A DNA stretch of 64,000 bases from Parietaria judaica (lineage: Eukaryota; Streptophyta; Magnoliopsida; Rosales; Urticaceae), in contig OX940870.1 of assembly GCA_954871525.1 (NCBI GenBank), forward strand, positions 8,587,501-8,651,500, in the 5' to 3' direction. Position 1 is the first letter of the stretch. Every line of letters starts with the position of its first letter. This document shows, one piece after another, positions 34,102 to 46,215 of the stretch. The notes beneath the pieces are model-generated. The model was not told the DNA's origin. It searched no databases and worked only from the letters and a program-made list of their open reading frames with translations. The translations under genes and the position numbers were made by a program.

Positions 34102-37100
34102 CTAATCAACCAAACGATATCGTCTTGGATCTGTGATATTGATCCTCCAATGCCCATTTTGCAACCCCTTTTTGCTGGCCAAACCCCTGTCCCATTCCAG
34201 CTCGATCCGCCGCCGCTTCGTGAGCTTGCAATGCCTCTGTAGCTGCTCGTCCATGGCGTCGTGAACCACCCACCACCTCCGGTGCGCCACGTCCGACGCG
34301 TACACAAAGCTGTCTTCTTTGTCCCAATTGCAGTCGTAGTCCCTAATGTCACCGTCAATTCAATCAGACTACGTACATTCGAAATGTCTTTTCAAAATCC
34401 TAATTTTTGGGCTAAATCCGGTAACCGAAACCTTATTGAGGGTATATTTTTCACGGGATATTAAAAGAGGTTCTGGGGATATGAGAATCCGAGACCGGTT
34501 AGTAGGTATCAATAACCCACATTTTTGTCCAAAGTTTACTTTGTATAATTTTACAATGTCATGAATAATATATAATACATATTTTATTTAGAATGTATAA
34601 TTCCTGAGTTCCGGTTTTTGTTTTAAATTTGAATTACGGTTTTAACTAGAAAACTGATACTGAACTCGGTTTAAGCTACTTAAGTTATGTTTCATAAAAA
34701 TTAGGGAATTTGCGGCAAAAAGTGTCTGAATATTAGAAAAAGCGATTAGCGGCATATTCTCATTCTTTTTTGTGTGTGGCAATAACACCCAATGTCTTCA
34801 CCGTGATCACATTGCTGGAAGAAACAGTACCTGTAGCAAAGCCAGGGCTTCCAGCCCAAGTAGTGGACGGCCAAGAGCTGGGGCGGGTCGGCGCCAAAGA
34901 GCTCGTTCTTGACAGCGACCTGGTTGGTGGAATTATCCGGGAAGTTCTTGAGGAAGTTGACCCGCCTCGGCACTCGGTGCCACCACACAAGCATTTCGTT
35001 GAGGAACCCCTGGTCGCCGCCATTGTACGACATGACGGTCCTCCGAGACTCCATGAAGACACGGAACGTGCATTCGCAGGGCTCGATGACCATGACGCCG
35101 GAGTTAAAGAGCGAGAAGTCGTTCCCAACGGCGGTGATCTGCGGGAAGCGGAAGAGGACATCGAGGCTGCGCAGCGCCACGATGTCGGCGTCCACGAACA
35201 CGACCTTGTCGTAGTCGGTGAGCTGCCAGAGCCGGAACTTGCTGTAGTTGTACTCGTTGTACGAGCTCTTCTCCGCGTTCGGGTTGCGGATGCGCTCAAT
35301 GAGGCGCAGCTGCCAGCCCGCGGCCGCCAGCGCAGCGAGCTTGGAGCGCGAGATGGAGGCGTCGTGGAGGAGGAGGAGGTCGTGCTGCGTGCCGGTGGCG
35401 AGGAGGCTCTGCGCCAGCGTGATGGCGCCACACACGTACGCTTCAGAGGAGTGGAGCACCGTCGCGTAGGCCTCGCGCTTCGGGCTTGCTTTCATGCTCG
35501 GGATTTTGTTTACGTCGTACACCTCGTCGATTCCTGACGGCAATCAATACTTGTCGTTTTTAACCATTTTTGTCGTTTAATACTAAAAATATTAACATTT
35601 ATTGTATGGTGCAACATGAAGCGCCTGTAGCTCAGTGGATAGAGCGTCTGTTTCCTAAGCAGAAAGTCGTAGGTTCGACCCCTACCTGGCGCGCTTTCTC
35701 ACGAGTCATATAATTACATTATATTAATCAATTTATTTTTTTTCCTATTTATTTTTATTTTAAATATATGATAAATTTTGCTGGTTTAATTGAATAACAG
35801 TAATAATTATGATTTATGACCTTAAAACCCACCAAGAATATTAGTTTACTATTCTGGTACCAAACTTTCACCATACCATTTTAGTTGCTTATTCTTAAAG
35901 AAAAAAAAATACCATAAAATAATAATAAGTTAGTCTGTTAATTTATCACACAGCATTAAACAGTGCCATATAATTATTAATAAATGTGTGACATATGTAT
36001 CATACACAATTATATGTTATGGAGTACTAATACGATATACGAGTGAACACATATATACATATTGACTATTTTAATATGCTATATACTAAAACCAAGTTAG
36101 TCAAACGCGCCATATTAGGACTTGGAAACAAGTTACTTTATGAGTATTATTCTACGTACCTTGACCCCAAAGAGGGAGAGCCAACTTGCAGGACCCGATT
36201 GGCAAAGCGAGCTTCTGCTCGAGCCCGGCGATCCGCGGCCGGTAGAGCCACCAGTCTCCCTCCCTCGTCACCAAATCGCTGCACCTGAAGAGCTCCATCA
36301 TGGGCCTGCACTTGCTCCAGAACACCACCTTCGTCTCCTTCTTGGAAACCCACTCTCGCTTCGCTCTCTTCACCGCCAGATTCGCCACGATCAGGTGCAC
36401 TTGCAGCCGGAACACGTCCCGTCTCGCCTCCACGTCGCATGGAAGCTTGGCCACGATTACGTCCATGTCATTGCTGTAGCGGCGGAAGTCCGGCATTGGA
36501 ATCTCGGGGCACGTGGGGACCTCGGTCTCTTCTTCCTCGTCGATCCACTCGGGGAAGAGGTCTTCCCACTTGAAATTCTCGGTCACTCTCTCAAAGCTGA
36601 ACGCTACAGTTTCTCCCAAGTCTTTCCACTCCCCGGCGGCTTCTTTGTCCATGTTCACCATGCCGATCTTCTTCCTCTTTCCTTTCCCCAACCATTTTAC
36701 CAGGAAGCTTGGAAGTTTCGACTCTATGCTCTTTACATTAGCAGTCACGTTCGCCATGTTGATGCCATTGTTGTCCGTGCTCTCGTGACTTATCAAGTTA
36801 TTGTGTTCCTCCAATACTGCCTTCACTTTGATGCCATTGATATCTTCCTGAAACACGAATGATTTACGCGGGGTTTAGACGTATCACGAGATTTCATCTT
36901 ACAACTAATTGGCAATGAGAGAAGTAACTTGTGTTATCTTCTCATGTAAGATCCTTTACTCACTAATCTTGTATCTTACTTGGATTCTGATATCATGTTA
37001 AGTACGACGATCTTATTAAAAATCAAGTGGCAATGAGTGAAGTCAAATGAAGTTATACAAGATACGTAAAATGAAAATTGTGAGGAGGAGTTTAGGCTCA

Positions 37101-37301
37101 CCTTACCTTGTGGCAATCTCGGAAGGAGCATCGAACAATGGCGATGCCATTCTCATGATAAGCCGAGTGCGATGGCCGGAGAAGAAGAGCGACATAGATG
37201 ACTGCGAAGAAAGCGAGGAAAACCAGGTTGATTCGGATGACAAGGGCCTTAGAAGGCACGGCCTTCATGAGCCTCTGAGGGAAGCCGATCCTTTCAACCA
37301 T
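34102..37301 (-). CDS. GUX-like xylan glucuronosyltransferase (GT8)
   Basis: On the minus strand the exons are 37301-37107, 36847-36160, 35533-34831 and 34342-34102. All splice sites are GT-AG with agreeing phases, giving 608 residues. A single hydrophobic segment at about residues 21-42 (INLVFLAFFAVIYVALLL) fits a type II Golgi protein. A stem region and a conserved domain follow (DVIVAKLPCDVEARRDVFRLQVHLIVANLA). The GT8 catalytic part has EAYATVLHSSEAYVCGAI, DKVVFVDADIVALRSLD with the DAD metal motif, FNSGVMVIEP, GGDQGFLNEM and HYLGWKPWLCYRDYDCNW. GUX enzymes move glucuronic acid from UDP-glucuronate onto xylan in the Golgi. The length is near GUX2, but the subgroup is not decided here. Intron 2 holds a tRNA gene on the plus strand. 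Confidence 0.92.
35621..35693 (+). tRNA. tRNA-Arg (anticodon CCU)
   Basis: 73 bases fold as a full cloverleaf. The acceptor stem is GCGCCTG with CTGGCGC, the D arm GCTC..GAGC, and the anticodon stem TCTGT/GCAGA with loop TTCCTAA (anticodon CCT). The T arm is GTAGG-TTCGACC-CCTAC and the discriminator is G. There is no intron. One T-T mismatch lies in the acceptor stem. A CAA triplet stands eight bases upstream (GCAACATGAA), as is common for plant tRNA genes. It lies inside intron 2 of the GUX-like gene, in the opposite direction. Confidence 0.95.
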
Positions 37302-38825
37302 GTCGATCTCTTCAACTTGCCCCCCTCCAAAAGTGATATATATTCTACTATTCTAACCCTATGATTACAAGTGCATATATATATATATAAATATATATAT
37401 AGATATTATATGTGTGTGTGTTGTGATGAATATCGAAGTGGTTAGGAAATAGCGAACGTAGAGTAAAACTTAAGGAATGTCACACCATTTATAGAGCAAC
37501 AAGTGGCATTTCCTTCATTCAGAGACATGATAGTGCAATGTAAAATTTGAAACTAGTATGGCTTAAGCTTATAATGTTGAATTTCCCGATATGCCCTTTG
37601 CGCTCTTTCTTCGTGTTAGTTAGATTAGAATCAGATAGGTTCATTTGGTCTGTTCACCTAGCTCGTGAAAGTTACGGTATTAAGTTAAGACATTCTACTT
37701 AGCGTTAAGCTTTGTGATTAGGAAAGAAAATCAGTAATGTAGAAGCCAAGGCAGTGGCAAAACGGTAAATAGTGAAGAAATTAGGTATTGGGATTCTTCA
37801 AAGAGGGACGGCTCTCTCTCCAACTACTACTCGGTTAAGCCGTCAATTTCATACATGCAATACAATGTCGTTTATGCTTTTTAAATTAATATTTCTCTCC
37901 ATCCAATTTTAATCGTATGGGTACATTATTCAATTTAAAATGTTTTATATATACATTAAGGTCGAATATCACACACCAAAATGTTATAAAATGATTCTAG
38001 AAGATTGTCTGGTAAGCGATCATAGTTCTGTTGATTGGTCTACCTCTTATTTCTTCTCAACTAGAGGTGGAAGTGGGCCCATACCAAACTCATTAGCCAA
38101 GCAATTATTGATTAAATTCAATAATTAATAATGCCCTACTAAGATAATTGATGATGATATAGTAGCTCTCCATTACATTGTCGGTGTAATGATCAACAAC
38201 ACTATGATACTGCAAGTGTTTCTATGCAGGTGAGTGCGTTGACCTACTGAGATCATTGTCAACTGTGTCAGTATGCTTATGGTAATTCTCATGGTAATTA
38301 AGCCATTTAAGATGTGATAAACATTAAGATATTATAATCAATGAAATAAAAATAAACATAAATTCAAGTTCAAATTGAACTGTACACATATGGTGATTTC
38401 TTAGGGTTCTTCTCTCTCTTCTCTTCCTCAGAAGCTCAGTCGTTTAAAACCTTTTTTTTATACCAGCTGCAGAGGACAACAAGTAAGATGTTAAGTCAAA
38501 AATCTGGATATGTATTTATATACATTTACAGTATAATCTCGTTAAATTAATACTCGATAATATTGATAAAATAATATTTTTGTATGGTCCCGACTCTAGA
38601 TAACATTACTCAATTTTCTACCTAGATAATATAAGAAAATTCTCTGGTCCTAACAATATCAATTTGTAGAAATTTTATTGTTTATATATATAGGTCCATA
38701 TATATATATAGAGAGAGAGAAATTGCCCAGAATCTATGGACTCACTAGATAATTGTGAGCCGTGGGAAATGCGATGAACTCACAGCTTGAATAGGTTCAG
38801 TCTGTCTTTGCCATGTCCCATTTCT
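37302..38825. other. GUX promoter region and TIC22 3' region
   Basis: The first 200 bases upstream of the GUX start hold (TA)n and a short (TG)n tract near 37375-37425. No gene was seen. A pogo/Emigrant-like element lies at 38529-38680. Confidence 0.45.
38529..38680. mobile_element. Emigrant-like (pogo/Mariner) miniature element
   Basis: It starts CAGTATAATCTCGTTAAATT after a TA, contains ATTAATACTCGATAATATTG and TGGTCCCGACT, and ends AATTTGTAGAAATTTTATTG. Emigrant and pogo-type MITEs have ends of the CAGTAAAACCTCTATAAATT kind and TA target sites. The two ends are diverged inverted copies, and the right TA is lost. Confidence 0.6.
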
Positions 38826-40867
38826 TCATTTTTTACTCACAGCTTCAATGTGCTGGGAGTGACTTTTGCCTGGTGGAATAAAAATCAAATCTTCCCATCC
38901 CGAATTCTTTTCGCTTATCTGCATTACATTTGATCCATATCAACATTTTAATAAACTTCTATACATATAAATATATAGATATATATGTACTGCATTAATT
39001 AGACCAAATACCTCCATCTTCCGCAAAACATCTTCCAGACTCCCGGTCTGGTCGAAGAAGTGAATTAGCAGTTAGTATAATATAATTAGCAAAGAATGTA
39101 ATTTAGCAAGTGAAAGGGTAGAAAAGTAATTTAGCAAGTGAAAGGGTAGAAAAGTAATTTAGCAAGTGATATTACCAGAATATGATGAGACCCTCTTGAT
39201 GCCCTAGAGACCTTACTTAGCTCTTTTTCTATGTCTTCCTGAACATCAACAAACAAATAAATACAAATTAGCGACCGAGATATTTAAATAAATAGTGAAC
39301 ACACGTGAGGTACAAAAGAAGCACGGAGATTAGAACCAACCTTAGTAAAGTAAACTGGGCAATAACGTTTGCTTTTTTTCTTCACGACCAAAAGGTCAGA
39401 CTGCAAACAGAAGGATGTAAGATAATTGTTAAGTTGTCACAAAATTATTTCTTTCATGCATGTCAAAAACAGATTACGAGTCTTATTAAGCAGCTATCAA
39501 GCCAAAACATTTATTCAACGAAAAAAAATCAGTATACCTGAAAAACAGGAACTCCATCGAACCCGTTCCTAGCTTCGCTGCTTTTGAGCTAGAACAAGTA
39601 AAAATGCATGTTAGACAACCTAAACTATGTCAAAACAAATTTTAACAAATCCATGTAGAACACATGTAATATATATATATATATATATATTAATATATAT
39701 ATATCGGCTGAACACCATCAAGAGTGAACTTTGACTGATAGCACTGCAATGCATTTTCTCACGCTATTAACTGAAAATACTGCATCTAATCTGAAAACTG
39801 AAAACTAACCTCTAGGGCATTCTTAATCTGGACGGGATCAGGCAAAAACCGGAATGCTATTCCTTCAACCTTCAACATATATACCTATACAATTTGGAAA
39901 AGTGCCAATTAGTTGTAAATAATAATACTAAATAATTAAATATATGCTTTAACAATTGCACTGACACGATAAATATCCAACTGATGACGCATTGTGGATG
40001 TAAAGGAATAAAATCAATGCTAATATCTGAAGTAGAGACTAATGATATCGCTGGCTAAAGACGCTAAATTTCACTGCATGATCGCTTCATTTCTTATTAA
40101 ATTCTAACAACACTAACTGCAAAGCATTTTTTCATCGATAACGAACCGAGCCGATTCGCGATGATGAGCATTACCTGATCGAGCATAATGGGAACGACCT
40201 TAGCGCCTGTTCTCAATTCCTTTCTTCGCAACTGAACCTGTAATTATCACCAATTAAACCTACCTAAGTCGAGACATCAAGAAATCCATACAAAATCAGA
40301 CAAAATTTCAACAATGTATATATAGTATAAGGTAATCCATGACCCCAAAATGCTGAATCTATAACGCCACAGAGTTCAATTTCCCTAATTCACCAGCTCG
40401 GCTACAACCAGTATCACTATCACCATTGTTTCACGGGAACCAAACAGAGCAGAACTGGAGCTAACCTGAGCGAGAAACGATTCGGCGTCTTCCTGGCGAA
40501 AGCAGAGCAGGCTAATCGACTTTGCACTGTTGGGATCGGAGATAAGCACGAACTCGTTGTTCGAATTGCTCACCGTGTAGACCGCAGTGCCGGCCAACGC
40601 TTTCGCCACATAATCCGGACCTAGAGCGGTTGCGGCCAATGCTGGCTTCGGCTGCGACAGCGAGGCGAACAGAGGAGGCGGCGAAGCCAGAGGCAAACGG
40701 CGATTCACCGGCGCCGGCCAGTTCGCGGCTAGGGCTCCGGCGAAGCGCTTCGTGTCGTCGACTCTGGCGGCGAGCTCGGCGCCGAGGCGCAGGCAGTGTT
40801 GGTGGACGAAGCTGGAGAGCGAGAGCAGGGGATTGGAGGAGGAGGCATAGGGTTTGGGAGACTCCAT
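38826..40867 (-). CDS. TIC22: TIC22, chloroplast import intermembrane-space protein
   Basis: Eight exons on the minus strand: 40867-40466, 40237-40175, 39884-39810, 39588-39538, 39400-39341, 39238-39176, 39047-39012, 38918-38826. All are phase 0 with GT-AG introns, giving 280 residues. The N-terminus is Ser/Ala-rich as for a transit peptide (MESPKPYASSSNPLLSLSSF). Then come KALAGTAVYTVSNSNNEFVLIS, LLCFRQEDAESFLAQ, GAKVVPIMLDQVYMLKVEG, RFLPDPVQIKNALE, GVPVFQSDLLVVKKK, RYCPVYFTKEDIEKELSK and the tail GWEDLIFIPPGKS. This is the TIC22 family, peripheral proteins between the two envelope membranes that help precursors pass from TOC to TIC. Arabidopsis TIC22 is a little shorter. Which of the two plant paralogues this is was not decided. 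Confidence 0.93.
39098..39169. repeat. 28-bp tandem repeat in TIC22 intron 6
   Basis: The unit GTAATTTAGCAAGTGAAAGG plus eight bases is present twice exactly (39098-39125, 39126-39153), and a third copy is cut after 16 bases. It lies just inside the exon 6 donor side. Confidence 0.85.
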
Positions 40868-41042
40868 GGATGTGCAGCAACGGAAGATATCGCCGTTCGG
40901 TGTTTACTATTGGACTAAAGTGTAACTTGTAGTGGAGTGAGGCATATCCTATTTGTAATATGTATTTACATAATACAAATATAGGATTCAATTATATATT
41001 ATTGTATAACATATACTGTTAATATTATAGTATAATAATATA

Positions 41043-41175
41043 AAGAAATTGTACGAAATGTCCAATTTTGTGTCAAATTTTTTAAAAAATACACATTCGT
41101 GAGAATAAAAAATACAAAATATGATAATTTTTTAGAAAAAAATTGACACAAAATGGACACTTGGTTCATTTACCC
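41043..41175. mobile_element. Small foldback element with 9-bp target duplication
   Basis: The arms GTCCAATTTTGTGTCAAATT and GACACAAAATGGAC (inverted) form a hairpin of about 133 bases. AATAATATA flanks both sides (41034-41042 and 41176-41184). A 9-bp duplication would fit a MULE-derived miniature element, but the flanks are AT-rich so chance is possible. Confidence 0.5.
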
Positions 41176-42203
41176 AATAATATATAGTTAATTTTATGCT
41201 ATAGTATACTAAAAATTTAATTATATTATTATATATTTATATTATAAGACTACTATGTCATTGGAAAATATACTATCATATATCATACATAATTCTGAAT
41301 ATAATTTTATAATTTATAATAGGCTATAGACTAATGTATATTCATTATTAATCCCAATATTAATTAGTAATGTTTAAAATATTGACTTGAGAATTAAAAA
41401 GATATAAGTGAATTATGAAATCGAAAGGATTGAATGTGAATACAAATCACTTGATAAGAATTAACATTGATTAGATAAAATTGATTAATTATATACGAGA
41501 GAGATTAATGGATCATCAAACCGAAACTAATGATTAGTGAAATTGATTAGTAAGCTATGAAGTTAATTAACGAATTATAACTTAAAATTTTAAAATTAAT
41601 TAATGTTAAAAATGATTCGTGAATGAAAAAATTTAGAAAATTAAATAGAGAATATGAAAGTAAAATGAGAATAACTGATTATGAAATTGATTAGCGAATA
41701 ATAAAATTAGAATAATGATTTATGAAAGTGATCAGTAATCGTAAATTGTAAAGTTAAAATTTAAATTAATAAATTATGTAATTATACTTGAAATGAAATC
41801 ACTAACTGTTATAATTAACCACTTCGGTATGAAACTAAAATTAAAATCATAGAATGTTCAAATCGATTAGCGAATTTGAAATTAATTAATAAAGTTAAAA
41901 TTGTTTAAATGAAAAATTAAAGAGCTATCTAAACTATATACAACAAATTATGTGATACAAAGATAATTTTTAAATCCTATAATAATAAAATATTTATAAT
42001 ATGTTTTTATATATATATTTTCATTAATATTAATGTTAAAAAATTTATAGCTTTTTTTAATATAAAAATATAGTTTATGTTTGCTCTTAAACGGGCTAGG
42101 GCGGGTTTATACGGGCTTCGGGTTGGGCGGGGCGGATTGGGAGTGAGCCTAGGAAATCATAACTCAGCTTTACCCTTTTGATTGGCCCGACCCACAAAAA
42201 AAT

Positions 42204-42227
42204 GGGGCGGGGCGGGGCGGGGCGGGG
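42204..42227 (+). repeat. (GGGGC)n run, potential G-quadruplex
   Basis: Five runs of four G are separated by single C. It is part of a G-rich, hAT-like low-complexity block. Confidence 0.8.
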
Positions 42228-42974
42228 AGAACCCGCTTTTTTTTTTACGGTTCAGGGCGGTTGGGACTTGGCCGGCCCGGCCCAATCGACAAATCTAGAG
42301 AGTGGAGATTATCATTTAACTTTTACTCGGTATTACACTATTACGACCCTAACTTTTTAATGTGTATCGCTTGCCTCTTGTTTTTTAATCAATTTATGTT
42401 TTCGCCCTCTGTAATTTTTTAAGAGTTAAGTGCGGTAAAAGTATCTACAAGCTATTTAAAATTTGACTTATATTCTATTTTTTTATCGCCTAAAAATGTA
42501 CAATGTACAAAAAAGTATCTTCTGTTGGTATCAATTTTTTTTTTTTACTATTGGTTTAGAAGTCTTTTTTCCCTGCTGTCATGATCTTTGAACTTTCATG
42601 GTTTATCGAATTATGTAATCTATGATTTTTGGATATGTTAGGCTCTTGAGTTGATATTTTTGCTCTATCAAGTCTTGTTCGAGAATAATTGGCTATATTT
42701 TTTATAAAAAAAATATGGACCAATTCTTCGAAAAGCTTGATCAAGTTATATTTTGTTGTCATCTGGCAATTTCAAAAACTTTATTTCAGAGTCATTACTC
42801 AAATTTTATTTTCGATTTGAAAATTTTATTTAGGGGAGTCATTATGAAAGTGATTTTTTTTATGATATATACAACGATCAAGACTCGATGAGGCAAAAAT
42901 GTTAACTCAAGCAGCTAACGTACTTAAAAATGACAAATTACATAGTTCAGCAAACCGAGAAAATCCGAAATCAT

Positions 42975-43320
42975 TGTTCGGTTTTCAATGACTCTTTATC
43001 AATCCCGAGGCGGAAATCACGGGATATCATCAAACAATATAGATCTAGAATAATTACGAGAATTAAGATATCGAATTAGAGATCGTTACCAAACTTTGGT
43101 ACTTTTGCCAACTGTACCGAAAACGCAGACTTTTACGATTCTGAGCTTGGCCTAATTCTCTGGATCTCCCATGGATGAGCACTTCAATTGTAGTGCCTCT
43201 AGGTCGTCCACCACGTCACTCGGGAACGTCTTGATGACCGGAAAACACCTCGGAGGATAGGTTAGATCATATTCGGTGTTTGGATGACGAACCGATGATG
43301 AACCGGGAGTAGGCCAAAAA
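42975..43320 (-). repeat. 3' LTR remnant of copia element C
   Basis: It matches 47934-48296 closely over its whole length, including AATATAGATCTAGAATAATT and TAGTGCCTCTAGGTCGTCCA. The match stops where reverse transcriptase sequence begins, so the inner part of this LTR was deleted together with RNase H. Confidence 0.85.
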
Positions 43321-43861
43321 CTCGACTTCCTTTCATATTTTTTATTTCTTCTAAAGAAGTCGGACTTTGCTTCTTTGTCAAGTATGTCTTATGAGTCATC
43401 GGAGTGAAACCTTTTCCCGATTTATCCATATTAAACCTTTTAACAATTTTATAGATATATGTACTTTCACTTAGAGATAAGATTCTTTTGTTTTTATTTA
43501 TTTGAATCTTTACGCCTAATATATAAGCGGCTTCTCCTAAATCTTTCATTGAGAAACATTTTCTCAACCACTCCTTTACTGCTTGGAGTTCAGATGTATC
43601 GTTTCCTATTATCAATATGTCATCTACATAAAGAATCAAGAAAACTATTATGCTCCCACTAGATTTGATATACACACATGGATCGTCTTTGTTTTTGATG
43701 AATCCAAATTCCGTGATTGATTCATCGAAACGACGATTCCAACTTCGAGATGCTTGCTTGATACCGTAAATTGATCTTTTCAATTTACAAACCATATTTG
43801 GTTGTTTGTGGCCTACGAAACCTTCAGGTTGTGTCATGTACACATCCTCTTCCTTGAATGG
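43321..43861 (-). pseudogene. Reverse transcriptase fragment of copia element C
   Basis: Recognisable motifs are EEDVYMTQPEGFVGH, YGIKQASRSWNRRFD and the active site LILYVDDILIIGND, then FSMKDLGEAAYILGVKI. The N-terminal motifs before EEDVYMTQ are absent because the integrase C-terminal sequence is joined here directly. The C-terminal end runs into LTR sequence. Confidence 0.87.
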
Positions 43862-43865
43862 GTAC

Positions 43866-45115
43866 ATCGTATAGAGCTACGTTTTCTTCAGGTTGTTCGT
43901 TGATGATCTCATTATCAACTTCCTCATTAAGAACAACGTCTTCTATTAGGTTATCTTTCATGATTTGATCATGGTTTGCATAACCCGATGTCAGAGCTTC
44001 TTCTGTGTCCATTTCATGTTCATTTTGAACTTGTGGTTCTTGTTCTTCATGAAGAATAATGTTTCTCCCACTAGATTTTCTAGAGAGAAAATCTTCTTCT
44101 AAGAAAACACCAGTTTTGGCAACGAAGATTTTGCCAGTGTTTTTCTGATAGAAGTAGTACCCAGCAGTTTCTTTTGGGTATCCCACAAAGTTGCATTTTA
44201 TGGATTTGGGGCTGAGTTTGTCGGACATTAATGTTTTGACATATACCTCACATCCCCAGATCCTCATGAGCTGTAGATTAGGTTTTCTTCCTTTCCACAT
44301 CTCATGTGGCGTTGAAGGAACCGTCTTTGATGGCACACAGTTTAGTGTGGTAGCTGCTGTCATAAGTGCATGCCCCCATAGGGACTAAGGTAAATCCGTT
44401 TTGTTCATCATTGATCATACCATGTCCAACAAGGTTTGATTTATTCTCTCAGAGACACTGTTTAATTGAGGTGTTCCTGGAGGAGTTAATGATGATACAA
44501 CTCCCATGTCAATGAGGTAAGCTTTGAATTCATCGCTCAAGTATTCGCCTCCTCGATCAGATCGGATTACTTTTACTTTCTTGCTTAACTGATTTTCAGC
44601 TTCATTTTGAATTGCTTGAACTTTTCAAGTGATTCAGATTTGTGTTTCATTAGATAGACATAACCATATCTACTGAAATCATCAGTAAATGTAATGAAAT
44701 ATCTAAAACCTCCTTTAGCCTGAATTGGCATTGGGCCGCATACATCATAATGTATGATTTCCAAAAGTCCATTCTTTCTTTCATAGGTCCCTTTAAAGGA
44801 CGACTTTGTCATTTTCCCGGCCAGGCAAGATTTACATGTATGATAAGATTCATATTCGAAATCATCAAGCATTCTAATTTTATGGAGCTGAGTTATGCGT
44901 TTCTCACCTATATGGCCGAGTCGACAGTGCCAAAGATAGGCTAAGTTGACTTGGTTTGGTTTCGCTCTTTTGTTAGCGATGTTATAGACATGATGATTAG
45001 AGGTATCGAGAGAATATAAACCATTCGATAAATAAGCAATACCATAACAAATACCATCCTTAAAAATTGCGCAACGCTTGTCTCCAATTTTAAAATTAAA
45101 ACCTAAAACATCCAA
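43866..45115 (-). pseudogene. Integrase of copia element C
   Basis: The zinc-binding part (HCRLGHIGEKR, CKSCLAGKM) and core (YDVCGPMP, then SDRGGEY in the next frame, then SVSERINQTLLDM) run from 45115 to about 44400. The C-terminal domain (TPHEMWKGRKPNLQLMRIWGCEVYVK) follows to 43866. Stops and at least one frame change near 44590 break it. Confidence 0.82.
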
Positions 45116-45172
45116 TTCTGGAATTGAAATTATGTTCTTGGTAATGGAAGGTACGAAATGACAGTCATTCAG

Positions 45173-46215
45173 TTATATAATCATTCCTGCTGGGGTGTTG
45201 AGATCTACATGACCAACAACTTTAGCAGCAACAGGTGCTCCATTCGCCACGCGCATGTTAGTCTCGTTCTCCCTCAGCAACTTTCTCCTCTTCCAAGTTT
45301 GCATGTCAGTACAAATATGAGTACCGCATGCTGTATCTAATACCCAATCTTTTGAAGTTGTAAGATTTATTTCTATAACATTTATACCTGTGATGGAGTC
45401 TCCACTCATCTTTAGCTTCCTCATATCTGCAAGATATTGGGGACAATTTCTTTTCCAGTGTCCCCTCTTGTCGCAGTGAAAACACTTATGATCGAGGTTG
45501 GCTCCAACCTTGGGTTCCATGGCTTTAGCCTTAACCTTTATATTATTTGGACCCTTGCCTTTTCTTTTCTGAACTACTTGCTTATTTCCCTTGAATTTTG
45601 TAATTGCCATGACATTCTTGGCATTACCTCTAGGTACATTTACCTCAGCCGTCTGCAACATGTTATGAAGTTGATGCAGACTTTTCTTTTTAGAATACAT
45701 ATTATAATTCAGTATAAACTGATTATAAGAGAGAATTCAACACTATATCAATGTACACTCCTTCAGGGATCTTTATCTCCTATCTGGTCAAACTTTCTGA
45801 CCAGGAGATCATTTTCAGAACATGATCATGTACATTGTTTCTTTCAGGTAATTTTGCTCTCAGCAAATTTCTCATTATCCCGAATCTAGTGTGACGTGCT
45901 TCACTTTCATGCATCTTCTTAAGATGTTGAATCATTTCCCATGCAGACATGTTTTCGTGTTGTTCCAGGAGGTTTGAAGTCATGGTAGCTAACATGAGAC
46001 AAACTACTTCAGCAGCATCATCATTATACTTCTTCTAAGCATCTTTGTCTGCTCAGGAAGCAGTAGCAGGTGGTTCAGCGGGAGGCTCATCGATTATGAT
46101 GGCCTCCTTCTTTTCGTGCCTGAGCACTACTTTGAGGCGTCTTTGCCATTCCGGAAAATTATTTCCGTTCAGATGTTTTCCTTCTCAAGGATTGATCTTA
46201 GTGAGCTGTTAAACA
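45173..46215 (-). pseudogene. Gag and protease of copia element C
   Basis: Gag starts with ATG near 46215 (MFNSSLRSILEKEN) and runs through LEQHENMSAWEMIQHLKKMHE. A CCHC zinc knuckle CFHCDKRGHWKRNC is followed by the protease motif WVLDTACGTHICTDMQTW. In-frame stops interrupt it near 46180, 46050, 46030 and 45780. A splice-acceptor-like TTATGTAG stands just before the ATG. Confidence 0.82.

Larger units (their letters stand above)
40868..42974. other. TIC22 promoter and AT-rich intergenic DNA
   Basis: A small foldback repeat lies at 41043-41175. From 41350 to 41950 the DNA is AT-rich with many GATTAGTGAA-like words. A G-rich stretch of GGGCGGG and CCGGCCC words lies at about 42090-42300. No gene was seen. 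Confidence 0.4.

Noticed and set aside
34770..35537. A 255-residue plus-strand open frame opposite the GUX-like exon 3
   Set aside because: It is the complement of a strongly coding, GC-rich exon with clear GT8 motifs and has no recognisable protein pattern.
36122..36862. A 246-residue plus-strand open frame opposite GUX-like exon 2
   Set aside because: Same reason. The minus strand has matching splice sites and family motifs.
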